64,000 nt of DNA from positions 1-64,000 of the forward strand of contig CABTZX010000005.1 in assembly GCA_902489445.1 (NCBI GenBank). Reading direction: 5' to 3'. This DNA comes from an uncultured Bacteroidales bacterium. GTDB taxonomy: Bacteria; Bacteroidota; Bacteroidia; Bacteroidales; Porphyromonadaceae. Positions 1 to 8,813 of the stretch are shown here, in pieces. The translations under genes and the position numbers were made by a program. Position 1 is the stretch's first letter; every line of letters begins with the position of its first letter. The notes under the pieces are model-generated. The model worked only from the letters and a program-made list of their open reading frames with translations. It was not told the origin of the DNA and did no database searches.

Positions 1-264
1 CCCATCCGCCACCCCAATTCGACCCATCCGCTGCGCGCACCCCTCCCTATTCCCGCTACTGATCCCACGTACCCCGCCCCCGAAGTGAGGGCGCGTTGTC
101 CCGCTCCGACCCATCCGCTGCGCGCACCCCTCCCTGCTCCAACAGTTGCCCCCACGTACCCCCGCCCCCGAAGTGAGGGCGCGTTGCTCCGATCCGACCC
201 ATCCGCCACCCCAATTCGACCCATCCGCTGCGCGCACCCCTCCCTATTCCAACAGCTGCCACCG
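1..264. repeat. GC-rich direct-repeat DNA, about 88-bp unit, no gene
   Basis: A block beginning CGAAGTGAGGGCGCGTTG recurs 88 bp apart (81 and 169), and CCCATCCGCTGCGCGCACCC occurs three times. 88 bp equals four 22-bp steps, and a CGTACC site at 155 lies 110 bp (five steps) before the first CGTACC of the next array, so this region seems to share its register. Open frames on both strands are proline/arginine-rich translations of the repeat and have no family resemblance. I see no gene. Confidence 0.7.
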
Positions 265-528
265 CGTACCTGCTCGGGTGCTTATACGTACCTGTTCGGG
301 CGTTTGTGTATAGCTGCTCAACCATAGCTCTATACCTTTTCTACAAATCTATTAAAGGATTTATATAACCTCTTTAAATGATTTGTATAACTTCTTTAAA
401 TGATTTGTACGAATACTTTAAACAATTTATCGAGAAGGTACGTACCTATGGTTGAACCTCTACGTAGAAAGGGTTACGCAGGCACGTATAACCAACCAAA
501 GAGGTACGCCTAACCGAGGGCGAAGTTG
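265..528. repeat. 22-bp phased array, 12 units in three blocks of four
   Basis: CGTACC-like hexamers begin at 265, 287, 309 and 331. Four AT-rich units follow at 353, 375, 397 and 419 (type AAATGATTTGTATAACTT). CGTACC-like sites then return at 441, 463, 485 and 507. Every step is 22 bp, so three sequence families share one register. The same plan occurs at 15206-15491 and, with the AT core in the opposite orientation, at 27116-27555. No ORF or RNA gene is evident. Function unknown. Confidence 0.85.
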
Positions 529-900
529 CATAGGAGGAAAGAGAAAAGTGCAATGCTGTAAGGTGGCTCGTGCGCAGGTTGGTGGGTGAAGGTGCGCTGA
601 GAGTGGGGCGCAGTTTCGTTGAGAGAAAGGAAAAGCAGGGAGGGATGGGGGCGGTGCTATAGAAGAAAGGGGTAGCTCATGTAGATGAAGGTGGTGGCTC
701 TGCCGGAGAAAGTAGAGCAATGGTGCGCTGCGGTGGGGCAAGGGGTGCGTCGGCTCGCCCAAAGGACTAAGCCTCGCTCGATGAATTACGCGTAATCGCT
801 CGTCCTCATTTGCTTCGGTGAGCGGGCTACACCTATATATAGTGTCTGTTTCCAAGGAGGAACACGGCAGAAAGAGGGGTTTTGAAGGAAATACGGGGAT
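529..900. repeat. Degenerate purine-rich repeat tract, no gene
   Basis: Weak 22-bp recurrence continues: TGCA/TGCG-type tetramers lie at 527, 549, 571 and 593, with TTCG at 615. The phrase AAAAGCAGGGAGGGATGGG resembles units at 15540-16050. A 131-codon minus-strand frame crosses the tract but is low-complexity and unrelated to known families. I see no convincing gene. Confidence 0.5.
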
Positions 901-914
901 ATGGATTTAATTGC

Positions 915-922
915 TACCTTTG
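915..922 (+). promoter_or_regulatory. Bacteroidetes-type -7 promoter box before the B12 riboswitch
   Basis: TACCTTTG matches the known Bacteroidetes -7 consensus TAnnTTTG. It lies just before the cobalamin riboswitch, so transcription probably begins near 928. No clear -33 TTTG is visible at normal spacing, so the call rests on the -7 box and its position. Confidence 0.55.
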
Positions 923-927
923 CAGGG

Positions 928-1172
928 AGTTCATATGCGGTGTCGCTTGCTTGCCCATAGGCAAGGCTACTCTCGGCGAGAGTTTCAAGCGTCCTCGTTA
1001 CCAAAGAGGATCTGGCGATGAAAAGGGAATCGGGTGCAACTCCCGGACAGTCCCGCTGCTGTGTTTCACCGTTGATGGTTCGACGCCATCGCAAAACCCA
1101 CTCCGGGCGTAAAAAGGGAGCTCGGGGGAAGGGAGTCGGACAGGAGGTGAAGAGTCAGAAGACCTGCCGCAA
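928..1172 (+). promoter_or_regulatory. Cobalamin (vitamin B12) riboswitch
   Basis: The cobalamin riboswitch core is recognisable: AAAAGGGAATCGGGTGCAAC near 1021, then ACAGTCCCGCTGCTGTG near 1046, and GTCAGAAGACCTGCCG at about 1154-1169, close to the consensus AGCCAGGAGACCTGCC. Order and spacing are those of the family (the B12-box half is at the 3' end). Ligand binding normally shuts off translation or transcription downstream. The next genes are a 41-codon ORF at 1283 and the 2354-codon T9SS protein at 1442. An inverted pair, AGCTCC near 1235 and GGAGCT near 1271, sits just before the first ORF and could form the expression platform. The exact 5' boundary is uncertain. Confidence 0.88.
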
Positions 1173-1282
1173 GAGATGAATTGCCGAAAAAGCCTTCGAG
1201 GACGGGCAGAGGCATGCGATACTTACCCTTGATTAGCTCCGGGTAGGTCGGGCATCGTTATAGTAATAATGGAGCTTATGGA

Positions 1283-1408
1283 ATGAAGCAAATGTCAGTT
1301 TTCCGTTGCTTTGCGGTGGCTTGGCTCTGTTTGAATTCTGCGGTACGGGGAAAGAGTATCTTTCGTCCCGAGTGGCGTTCTACATCCTTGCGGGAAGCAT
1401 CAGCATAG
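1283..1408 (+). CDS. 41-codon ORF with signal-peptide-like start, between riboswitch and giant gene
   Basis: The frame runs from ATG to TAG and encodes 41 residues, starting MKQMSVFRCFAVAWLCLNSA, which looks like a short signal peptide with a possible cleavage after NSA. The remaining 21 residues (VRGKSIFRPEW...) are basic and match no family I know. It is the first ORF after the B12 riboswitch, and the next ATG follows 33 bp later, so it could be a regulatory leader peptide translated before the giant gene. It could also be the 5' remnant of a lost receptor gene: B12 riboswitches in this phylum usually precede TonB receptors. It may be chance. Coding status is unproven. Confidence 0.3.
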   Translation: MKQMSVFRCFAVAWLCLNSAVRGKSIFRPEWRSTSLREASA

Positions 1409-1441
1409 GAAAAAGGAAATATATAAGGTGCAAATATCGAT

Positions 1442-4400
1442 ATGAACCACAATATGATGACAAGAAAATTACTCAATTTCAGAGCGTTGTTGGCGATGTT
1501 GCTCGTGGGATTAACCGCGAGTACGTTTGCCTTGGCGCAAATGAACGGGAATGTCTACACACTGGAGGCGGATGAAGAATATCCTGAGCGTGTAGATATT
1601 AAGGTTGAATCCCCAATTACATTCTACAATACCAACGGACCGGACGCCGGTATGAATGGTGGGGGGCCGTATCTGGTGCAGTTCGTTCCCACACAGGGAA
1701 ATAAGCTCACCATTAAGTTTGAATCGCTCACGCTGAACGAAAAGAGCAAACTTCACATATATAACGGCAAAATACGCCTTGATAGTTATTATGATGAATT
1801 AGAAGGAAGCGACCAATATTCGCTTCCGAAAGAAACGCCTGATCTGACGCTGACGGCAACAACTCCTTTGGCGAATGCAACTTTTACCTCAACCGATCCC
1901 ACGGGAGCTATAACCATTGTATACGAAGGCGGTTATGTATCCGGCAATCCGAACAAATGGAAGGCGGGTCTTGAGTTTGGAGGCGAGGCACCGGCACCAA
2001 CCGCTTTTACGATGCCGGGGCAAAAAAAACAACAGTTTGATATTCCTGTAGAGGGAACCATTCCCTTCTATGATGCAGGTGGAGTTGATGAAAGTATGAA
2101 CTTTACCGGTTATTCCTTGGCGCATTTTGTGGCAAAGGATGGTACCAGTAATGTTGTGGTCAAAATCGACCAACTGAAACTGAGCAAAGGCAGTAAGCTA
2201 TATTTCTATAACGGCAAAAAGGAGCTGACCGGTGATAGCTGGAGCTTAAAGCTCCCAACCGCTCAACCGGATCTGGTTATCGATGAAACTTCAACCGGTA
2301 ACATTACGTTTACCGGAGCGTTAGAAACGGGAGTGACCGTTGTGTATGATGGGCAGTATGCAAGCACGTACAAGCAGGAAATCCCAACCGATTGGCAGGG
2401 TAGCCTCTCCACAGTGGCTCCTACGCAAATGGTTTATGCATCAACGGAGGCAACGGTAACGACGCTTCCCGTTACTACCGGTGCAAGAGCCCTACCTATA
2501 TTGAATATTGTAATTACTACTAAAGACAGACTCAATCCGTTAGCCCTCAGCGCGATTAAAACGGAACTACAAGATAATGACAACATCCTTTCCAACCTTA
2601 AATTAATGGATGAAAAGGGAGATGCGCTCACCTTCGATGCAACTACCGGTGCAGTAGAGGGTGGGCTGCTCTCCTCAGGAGCAAATCGGTATACTCTTGT
2701 GGCTGATATAGCCCCGGGTAAAGCTGGGAAAAGCGCAATGGTTACCATTAAGTCGGTTACCGTAGGCGGAACGGTGCAAAGCGTAAATGCGGCGCAAACA
2801 ATTACCGCTTCGGATATCGCCTATCTGCGTGCTACGCCGGTAACCTATTTGGTAAAGAGTCCCATCAAGCTATACGATGATGGCGGTCCCGATGGGAAGA
2901 TTGCGAGAGATTTTGACGGTTATGCTACATTCCTTTCCGCTGAAACGGGCAAAAAGGTAAGCGTAACGTTCAATAAGTTAGAGCTTTTCATTCCTTCTTT
3001 TGACAATGGGAAAGATGATAAGTTGGAAGTGTACGATGGTACGCAACGTGTTGCGGATAAGCGACTTAACAAATACGAAAAAGAATTAGGAACCACCTAT
3101 GCTATCGGAGACGAGGGTGCTCTGACTGTTTCACTTAAAAGTACCACGGGGGCAAACTTCGGAAACGGTTTTGAAGCAACGGTAGACCTCTTCACTCCTC
3201 AGGCAATGGAGCTGGACAAAACGCAGCTTCAAACCAAAGGTAAGGCTGTTACCCTGGTACCGCAGAAAAGCGCGGTAGAAGCCGGTTCCTTAGAGATAAA
3301 TACGAAATACACACTCAATGCGCTGAACCTTTCATCGGTAACTTTTGGAATCGGTACGGACGAAGCACAATACCTAAAGAGTATTTCGGTATATGATGCA
3401 CAAGGAAAGCAACTTTTGGGAACCGCAACGGTTGCAGCAGAGCAAGTTAAGGTGGATTTTACTGCTCCGATTAAACTTTCGGTCGGAAAGAACCTCTTTA
3501 TAATTAAAGCGGAAGCTGCAGAAAAGGCTACCGGTGGTAAAAAAATCAATATCGCGCTGAAGAGCGTTGCTACCCAAGAGGGGAAAACGCTTCAAGCCGA
3601 TGCGTCAAGCAAAACCATCGAATGCATCACCGAAACAAAGGCGATTGCTACAGTAGATAAACAGACCATTTATCTCTATAGCGATTGGGAATTTGTAAGC
3701 GAAAAGAAAGCGTCCGGAAGTCACGACAATAGCGCGGGAAGACGGGTGGTTACCTTTATCAACCCGGACGACACCAAAAAGGTGGAAATAGACTTCTCCC
3801 AATTCAATGTGACCTATTCTTACTATGGAGGTGCTAATGCTACATATTCCATTTACGATGGCGAAAACGAAACCGGGAATTTGCTTTGGGAAATTACTAA
3901 GAGTAATTGTGACAAAGGGCCGGAGGCTCCGGTTCGCTCAACCGGAAAGGCTCTGACCGTTGTAATCAACTATCAAGGCTTCGGTTATACCGGTGGATTT
4001 ACCTCCATTGTTCGTTCATACGAACCCAAACCGATGGAAGTGGTTTCCTCCGCGCAGCAGGGAACCGGAACAACTGCCGTAGGATTAGGCGAAAAGGATA
4101 TACCCGTTCTTTCGTTCAATATCACTACTGAAGGAATGCTGACGCCCCTAACCATCCAAAAGGTTACGTTCCGTTTGGCGCATCCTGAGGCAATAACCTC
4201 GCTTTCGCTATTCCGTAAAGGCGAAGTAGCAGCAAAGGGAACCGCAGCTCCGTCCGGTGAAACATTTGAAATGACGCTTACCGAACCGGTAACCTTAGCC
4301 GAACGCGCCAACGACTTTACCCTAAATGCTTCTTTTGCCGATAATGTTGCTTCCGGCACTAAGGCTGGCTTTAAGGTAGAAAAGGTGACCTTTGCTGGCG

Positions 4401-7400
4401 GAAAGGACTATACAATTAAGGCTCCGGAAAGTGCGATTGAAATTGAACTACAGAGCATTTTCAAGCATCCAGGGGATAAAAAGAATGAAACCAAAACGGT
4501 GAGCGGACAGCTTACCTATATGGATTTTGGCGGAAAGGAAAAGCTTCCCAAGGAAGCTATGCACAGTTCCGTTACGTTCCTACCCAAGAATGCCGGTGAA
4601 ATCATTACGGTGGATGTTAAGAGCCTTGATATAGCTCGTGGCGATAAACTAACTGTGTACAAAGGCAAAGAGATAAAAGAAGAGAATAAGCTCTTTGATT
4701 TGTCATTTAACCGATATGCGGGCGGAATTAATCATCCCCTGTTCTGTAGCGATTTGGATGTGGATGGCGGTGCACTCACCTTCGATTACAACAAAACGAG
4801 CTACTCCTATGGTAATTACGAAGGATGGGAAATGACGGTTAATTCCATCGTTCCGCGCGAACGCTTCGCTACTTTTGTGAAAGCTGAGCCTATCGCCCCC
4901 AAATCCATTATGTTGGGAGCACAAAAGGTGGGCTTGCTTCACGTTACGCTAAAAGTAGATGGCGAAAAGGGCTCGGCACCCATTCCACCGGTTAAAGTGC
5001 TCAATCAGGGCTTCGCACGCATCGCTCTTGTTAATGGCGGAAGTGGCGAGGTTTATGATATGAATATGACGGAAACGGCTTCAGCTACCGGTTCCGGCGA
5101 AGTATTGCTCCAAAGCGATGCCCGCTTGGAGCAGAACGGGCTGTACAACTTCTTCGTTTCAGGTGATGTGGCTGCTAATGCCGTTGTGGGTAATCCGGTA
5201 AGCGTTGCGCTGAAAGCAATAGGCGAAAATGCTGCCGAGGGTACTGCCGAAACCACTTTTGCCGAAGGAATGAAAGGAGAATATACCGTTGGTTCGGAAG
5301 ATGCTAACTTCAAGGATGTATATGCCTTAGCGGAATCGCTCAGCAAAGGTATATCCGGAGCGGTAACCATCCTCTTCAAATCGGGCACATACGAGGATTT
5401 CCTACTCGTTAAGGATGTTCCGGGTGTTTCAGCTGTAAATACGCTTACTTTCAAGAGTGAGAGCGGGAAAGCATCGGATGTAATCTTTAATGGTGAAGGC
5501 ATGCCGAAGCCCCGTGTTGAGCCTAAGGCATATTTCACGGTATCGGGTACGCCTTACGTAACGGTGGAAAACGTAACGTTCCGCAGCACCAAGATAGTAA
5601 AGGATTACGACCATCAGCTTCGTGCCGAAAAAGGTAGCCACTACTTTACTGTGCGTGGCTGTACCTTCGATTTGCCTACAAAGCCCTCTGCGGGGAGCTA
5701 TGGTACTACACCGCGTGCACTGGTGATTTTCTCGGAAACGAATAGTGCTACCGACAAGGATAACAGCCATACGTTGGTGGAAAACAACACCTTTATTGGT
5801 GGAGATATAGCGTTTGAACACAAAGGCTCCTCGGGCGTATCCAAGCAACCTACGGAGGATGTAGTTGTTCGCAATAATACCTTTAAGAATCAAATCTTCA
5901 AGGCTATTTACAACAGTACGTTTATTCGCGATTATCGGGTAGAAGGAAATACGATTATTGCGGATGACGGCTATCAAGGCACTCGTAATGATTACGAAGC
6001 GATTGATGTTCGAACCGGCAACCTCAACGAACGGATCACCGGAAACCGCATCATTATTACTAAGCCTACGAAACCCTGCGGAATATACCTGCGCGATAAC
6101 AGCAAGCGTTACAATGATCCCATCCTTGTGGATAACAACCTCATTATAATTAGTGCATCAGGAGCTTCTTCCTCGATGACGGGTATTTACGTCAATGTGG
6201 CTTCTAATGTGAAGATTGTTCATAATACGATTCGCCTCTCCGCAACGGAAGCACAAAGTAATTCCACCAATTGGCCTTTGGAGCTAAAGTATGGAAAAGA
6301 TTACCTTGTTCAGAACAATTTGATTCAGAATAAGGCATCCGACTACGCAGTAGTATTGCAGGAATTGGAGAAACCTACCTTTGTACACAATGCCTACTTT
6401 ACCAATGGAGCCGTGTTTGCACGTTACAAAGTGCAGGAAGGCACTAAAGTAAATGCAAAGGAAGCGACAACTTTTGCTGAGTGGACAGCGTACACGGGTG
6501 AAGAAGGTGCCGTTAATCAGGAAGCAACCTTCCTATCGGATGAAAGCGCTGCTCTGCTGGGCGGCGGCGCTTTTAACTGCGGTTTGCCCTACGACGGTAT
6601 CACTACCGATATTACCGGAGCAAAGCGCGACAGCGAACATCCCACGGTAGGTGCCTTTGAGTTTGAGGACGATACGACGTTGCCCTTGGAAATTAAGAGC
6701 GCTTTTGCCATCACTCAGTCCACATCCGCACAGATTAAGCTGGTAGCTACACGCAATGCAAAACTGCACTATAGCTTGAAGTTGAGCGAGCAGGAAGCTC
6801 CTACAGCGGAAGAGCTGCTCGCAATGGAACCAAAGATGGTAGCAAAGCAGGAAGAGATCACCTTGCCGTTTGACAATCTTCTTGAAGCAAAGAGCTATAC
6901 GCTGTATGCCGTATTGGAAGCAGTAAGCGAAATAAAGAAGACGGATCTGCTTAAGGTGCTAACCTTTACTACCGAAATTAAGCCCACGGCACCGGCAACG
7001 TTTGACGATGTAGCCGGTTATGAGGCTGGCAAGCCATTTGAGGATGGTACAATGCTCTTTACCGGTTTCACTATAGCTAAGGAAGGAAACAACGGAATTG
7101 CCGTGCTGAGCGGCGCGTCCGCTACCATCCAACTGACCAATACGCCTGACGATTTGGCTCTGGATGCTTTCAAGCTCCGCGCACAAGGTAAGGTGACTTT
7201 GGAAACTAATACCGGCAAAAAGCTTGAAATCCCGGGCAATCCGAATACAGATTGGCGTACGATTGACCTCAAGGGTATCAGTCCGCTAAACAGTTTGACG
7301 ATTACTGTTGCCGAAGGGGTAGCAGTCATTGACGACTTCGGAGCGGCTCCCGGCAAACTACAGGTTAAAGTTGAGGATGCGTTTACGGTTAAGGAAGGCG

Positions 7401-8506
7401 AAAACGCTACAATCGCCTTTACGGCTCCGGATGCTGTTTATCCGCTTTCTTATCAGATTGAAAATGCTAATCGTGAGGGGCTAGCGGATGTTTGGTATAC
7501 TCAATTGAGTGAGCAGGTTAGCCCCAAAACAACGACTGAATACCGAATAACGGTAACCGATCAGCGTGGCAGAACCGAAAAGGCATATACCTTTGTAATG
7601 GTTAACCCGAAGGACGAAAACAGCTTTAATATAGCAGACTTCGAAAATCCGATATTCCTTGATGAAGGAATTGGCAAGGCGCGCAATACGCGTCCGATGA
7701 TGAGCGGCTCATTTAGCTTCCCGCTTGAGTACAATAGCCAATATCAATCCTTTACAGGTGTCGCCTTCAGTCAGGCAACCGATACCGAATATAACGGTGA
7801 TTGGAAGACCGGGCAGTACTTTGTACCGGCAGGAAAGGGAGCCGATAACTCCAAGGGCTTTGCCATCGGCTATTTGCCTTCGAATCGATCTAAGGGTACT
7901 ATAGCCACGCTCTCTAATGAGCTGATTGCGCAGCCGATACAGGGTGCCTACTTCTCAATGACTTCGTGGCAGAAGGCCTATACCACTAATGCGGAAAACG
8001 GTCCTGAAGATCCTAAGGGCTTCAAGGACGGAGACTTCATCGAAGTAACCCTCACGGCAGACAATGGTGCCTCCGTTGTACTGGTGCTTGCCGATTGGCG
8101 AAATGGCAAAAAGGAACTAATGGATAAGTGGACCTATACAGATCTCACTTCGCTCGGTAACATTCGTTCGCTTTATGCTACCTTTAAGTCGAGCCGTGCG
8201 TCAACCTTTGAAGGCGTTACATACGATGATGCGCCCGCTTACCTTGCCTTTGATAATATGGGTGGTAAGCCCGAAGGTAACAAGGCGGTATTTACGCCTG
8301 ACGTAAACCGCCGGATCCTCGTTGCCGGCAGAGATCTTGTGGTCAAAGGTGCCGAAGGGGTGAATGTACTCGTGTACGACCTTTCCGGTCGATTGGTATA
8401 CTCCGTGGTAGCTACGTCGGACGATTTCCGCCGCACGTTACCGCTGGAAGACGGAAACTACGTTGTTGTTTGTGCCGATAAGCAGGTGAAAGTAACACTT
8501 CGCTAA
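1442..8506 (+). CDS. Giant T9SS-secreted protein with CUB-like repeats, beta-helix and DUF4465 domain
   Basis: The product has 2354 residues. A signal peptide (LLAMLLVGLTASTFALAQ) is followed by several CUB-like segments recognised by phrases such as 'FYNTNGPDAGMN', 'YNGK' and 'VYDG' (roughly residues 50-180, 200-330, 470-590, 750-880 and 1035-1170). A right-handed parallel beta-helix covers roughly 1280-1730 (VENVTF, VENNTFIGG, VRNNTF, VQNNLI). A DUF4465-like domain lies at roughly 2063-2273 (SFTGVAFSQATDTEYNGDWK, GKGADNS, VLADWRNGKKE, DLTSLGNIRSL, PAYLAFDNM). It ends in a T9SS sorting tail (VLVYDLSGRLVYS ... GNYVVV). It should cross the outer membrane by T9SS and be anchored or released. 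The upstream cobalamin riboswitch suggests a role in corrinoid capture; this is inference, supported by my recollection that DUF4465-like proteins occur in B12-uptake loci. A hairpin terminator follows. Confidence 0.85.
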   Translation: MNHNMMTRKLLNFRALLAMLLVGLTASTFALAQMNGNVYTLEADEEYPERVDIKVESPITFYNTNGPDAGMNGGGPYLVQFVPTQGNKLTIKFESLTLNEKSKLHIYNGKIRLDSYYDELEGSDQYSLPKETPDLTLTATTPLANATFTSTDPTGAITIVYEGGYVSGNPNKWKAGLEFGGEAPAPTAFTMPGQKKQQFDIPVEGTIPFYDAGGVDESMNFTGYSLAHFVAKDGTSNVVVKIDQLKLSKGSKLYFYNGKKELTGDSWSLKLPTAQPDLVIDETSTGNITFTGALETGVTVVYDGQYASTYKQEIPTDWQGSLSTVAPTQMVYASTEATVTTLPVTTGARALPILNIVITTKDRLNPLALSAIKTELQDNDNILSNLKLMDEKGDALTFDATTGAVEGGLLSSGANRYTLVADIAPGKAGKSAMVTIKSVTVGGTVQSVNAAQTITASDIAYLRATPVTYLVKSPIKLYDDGGPDGKIARDFDGYATFLSAETGKKVSVTFNKLELFIPSFDNGKDDKLEVYDGTQRVADKRLNKYEKELGTTYAIGDEGALTVSLKSTTGANFGNGFEATVDLFTPQAMELDKTQLQTKGKAVTLVPQKSAVEAGSLEINTKYTLNALNLSSVTFGIGTDEAQYLKSISVYDAQGKQLLGTATVAAEQVKVDFTAPIKLSVGKNLFIIKAEAAEKATGGKKINIALKSVATQEGKTLQADASSKTIECITETKAIATVDKQTIYLYSDWEFVSEKKASGSHDNSAGRRVVTFINPDDTKKVEIDFSQFNVTYSYYGGANATYSIYDGENETGNLLWEITKSNCDKGPEAPVRSTGKALTVVINYQGFGYTGGFTSIVRSYEPKPMEVVSSAQQGTGTTAVGLGEKDIPVLSFNITTEGMLTPLTIQKVTFRLAHPEAITSLSLFRKGEVAAKGTAAPSGETFEMTLTEPVTLAERANDFTLNASFADNVASGTKAGFKVEKVTFAGGKDYTIKAPESAIEIELQSIFKHPGDKKNETKTVSGQLTYMDFGGKEKLPKEAMHSSVTFLPKNAGEIITVDVKSLDIARGDKLTVYKGKEIKEENKLFDLSFNRYAGGINHPLFCSDLDVDGGALTFDYNKTSYSYGNYEGWEMTVNSIVPRERFATFVKAEPIAPKSIMLGAQKVGLLHVTLKVDGEKGSAPIPPVKVLNQGFARIALVNGGSGEVYDMNMTETASATGSGEVLLQSDARLEQNGLYNFFVSGDVAANAVVGNPVSVALKAIGENAAEGTAETTFAEGMKGEYTVGSEDANFKDVYALAESLSKGISGAVTILFKSGTYEDFLLVKDVPGVSAVNTLTFKSESGKASDVIFNGEGMPKPRVEPKAYFTVSGTPYVTVENVTFRSTKIVKDYDHQLRAEKGSHYFTVRGCTFDLPTKPSAGSYGTTPRALVIFSETNSATDKDNSHTLVENNTFIGGDIAFEHKGSSGVSKQPTEDVVVRNNTFKNQIFKAIYNSTFIRDYRVEGNTIIADDGYQGTRNDYEAIDVRTGNLNERITGNRIIITKPTKPCGIYLRDNSKRYNDPILVDNNLIIISASGASSSMTGIYVNVASNVKIVHNTIRLSATEAQSNSTNWPLELKYGKDYLVQNNLIQNKASDYAVVLQELEKPTFVHNAYFTNGAVFARYKVQEGTKVNAKEATTFAEWTAYTGEEGAVNQEATFLSDESAALLGGGAFNCGLPYDGITTDITGAKRDSEHPTVGAFEFEDDTTLPLEIKSAFAITQSTSAQIKLVATRNAKLHYSLKLSEQEAPTAEELLAMEPKMVAKQEEITLPFDNLLEAKSYTLYAVLEAVSEIKKTDLLKVLTFTTEIKPTAPATFDDVAGYEAGKPFEDGTMLFTGFTIAKEGNNGIAVLSGASATIQLTNTPDDLALDAFKLRAQGKVTLETNTGKKLEIPGNPNTDWRTIDLKGISPLNSLTITVAEGVAVIDDFGAAPGKLQVKVEDAFTVKEGENATIAFTAPDAVYPLSYQIENANREGLADVWYTQLSEQVSPKTTTEYRITVTDQRGRTEKAYTFVMVNPKDENSFNIADFENPIFLDEGIGKARNTRPMMSGSFSFPLEYNSQYQSFTGVAFSQATDTEYNGDWKTGQYFVPAGKGADNSKGFAIGYLPSNRSKGTIATLSNELIAQPIQGAYFSMTSWQKAYTTNAENGPEDPKGFKDGDFIEVTLTADNGASVVLVLADWRNGKKELMDKWTYTDLTSLGNIRSLYATFKSSRASTFEGVTYDDAPAYLAFDNMGGKPEGNKAVFTPDVNRRILVAGRDLVVKGAEGVNVLVYDLSGRLVYSVVATSDDFRRTLPLEDGNYVVVCADKQVKVTLR

Positions 8507-8544
8507 CGCTTAAACGTACTAACTTACGTACTTACTTTTCTCTT

Positions 8545-8586
8545 GAAGTCCCTTCGATGCCGTTCGGAGGGACTTCTCTTTTGTTT
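8545..8586 (+). terminator. Intrinsic terminator of the giant T9SS gene
   Basis: GAAGTCCCT (8545-8553) pairs perfectly with AGGGACTTC (8568-8576), with a 14-nt loop, followed by TCTTTTGTTT. It lies 38 bp after the stop codon. Confidence 0.85.
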
Positions 8587-8609
8587 CGCCCCTATCCCAT
8601 GCTTCGGCA

Positions 8610-8697
8610 AAAGGTATATAGGTATCCAGTGAAAGGTATATACCTCTCGTTGGAAAGGTATATAAGTTTCGTGCGGAAGGTATATACCTATCGGACA
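8610..8697. repeat. Four-unit 22-bp array, AAAGGTATATACC family
   Basis: Units start at 8610, 8632, 8654 and 8676, exactly 22 bp apart. Each has a (A)AAGGTATATA core, often the palindrome GGTATATACC, followed by about 8 variable bases. It lies between the terminator of the giant gene and the next operon. Five similar four-unit arrays occur in this window. Confidence 0.9.
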
Positions 8698-8757
8698 AGG
8701 GGTAGGGTAGTGCTCCCGCGGATGTGTATAGCGGAGGAGCGTTAAGGGCTTTTTGTC

Positions 8758-8765
8758 TATCTTTG
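8758..8765 (+). promoter_or_regulatory. Putative -7 box of the dehydrogenase-plug-GH3 operon
   Basis: TATCTTTG fits TAnnTTTG and lies 49 bp before the ATG at 8814. The -33 region is not convincing. Confidence 0.45.
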
Positions 8766-8813
8766 TGACGCGTAGCGGTGGCAAGGGCCGCAGGTAGAAG
8801 GAAAGGAAAATAT

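Noticed and set aside
56..325. 89- and 80-codon frames in the first repeat block
   Set aside because: They are both strands of a GC-rich repeat and show no coding signal.
265..528. Possible CRISPR array
   Set aside because: Units are contiguous and similar along their whole length, with no unique spacers, and no cas genes are in the window.
8557..8745. 62-codon frame over the 22-bp array
   Set aside because: It translates the array into a tyrosine-rich peptide and has no other support.
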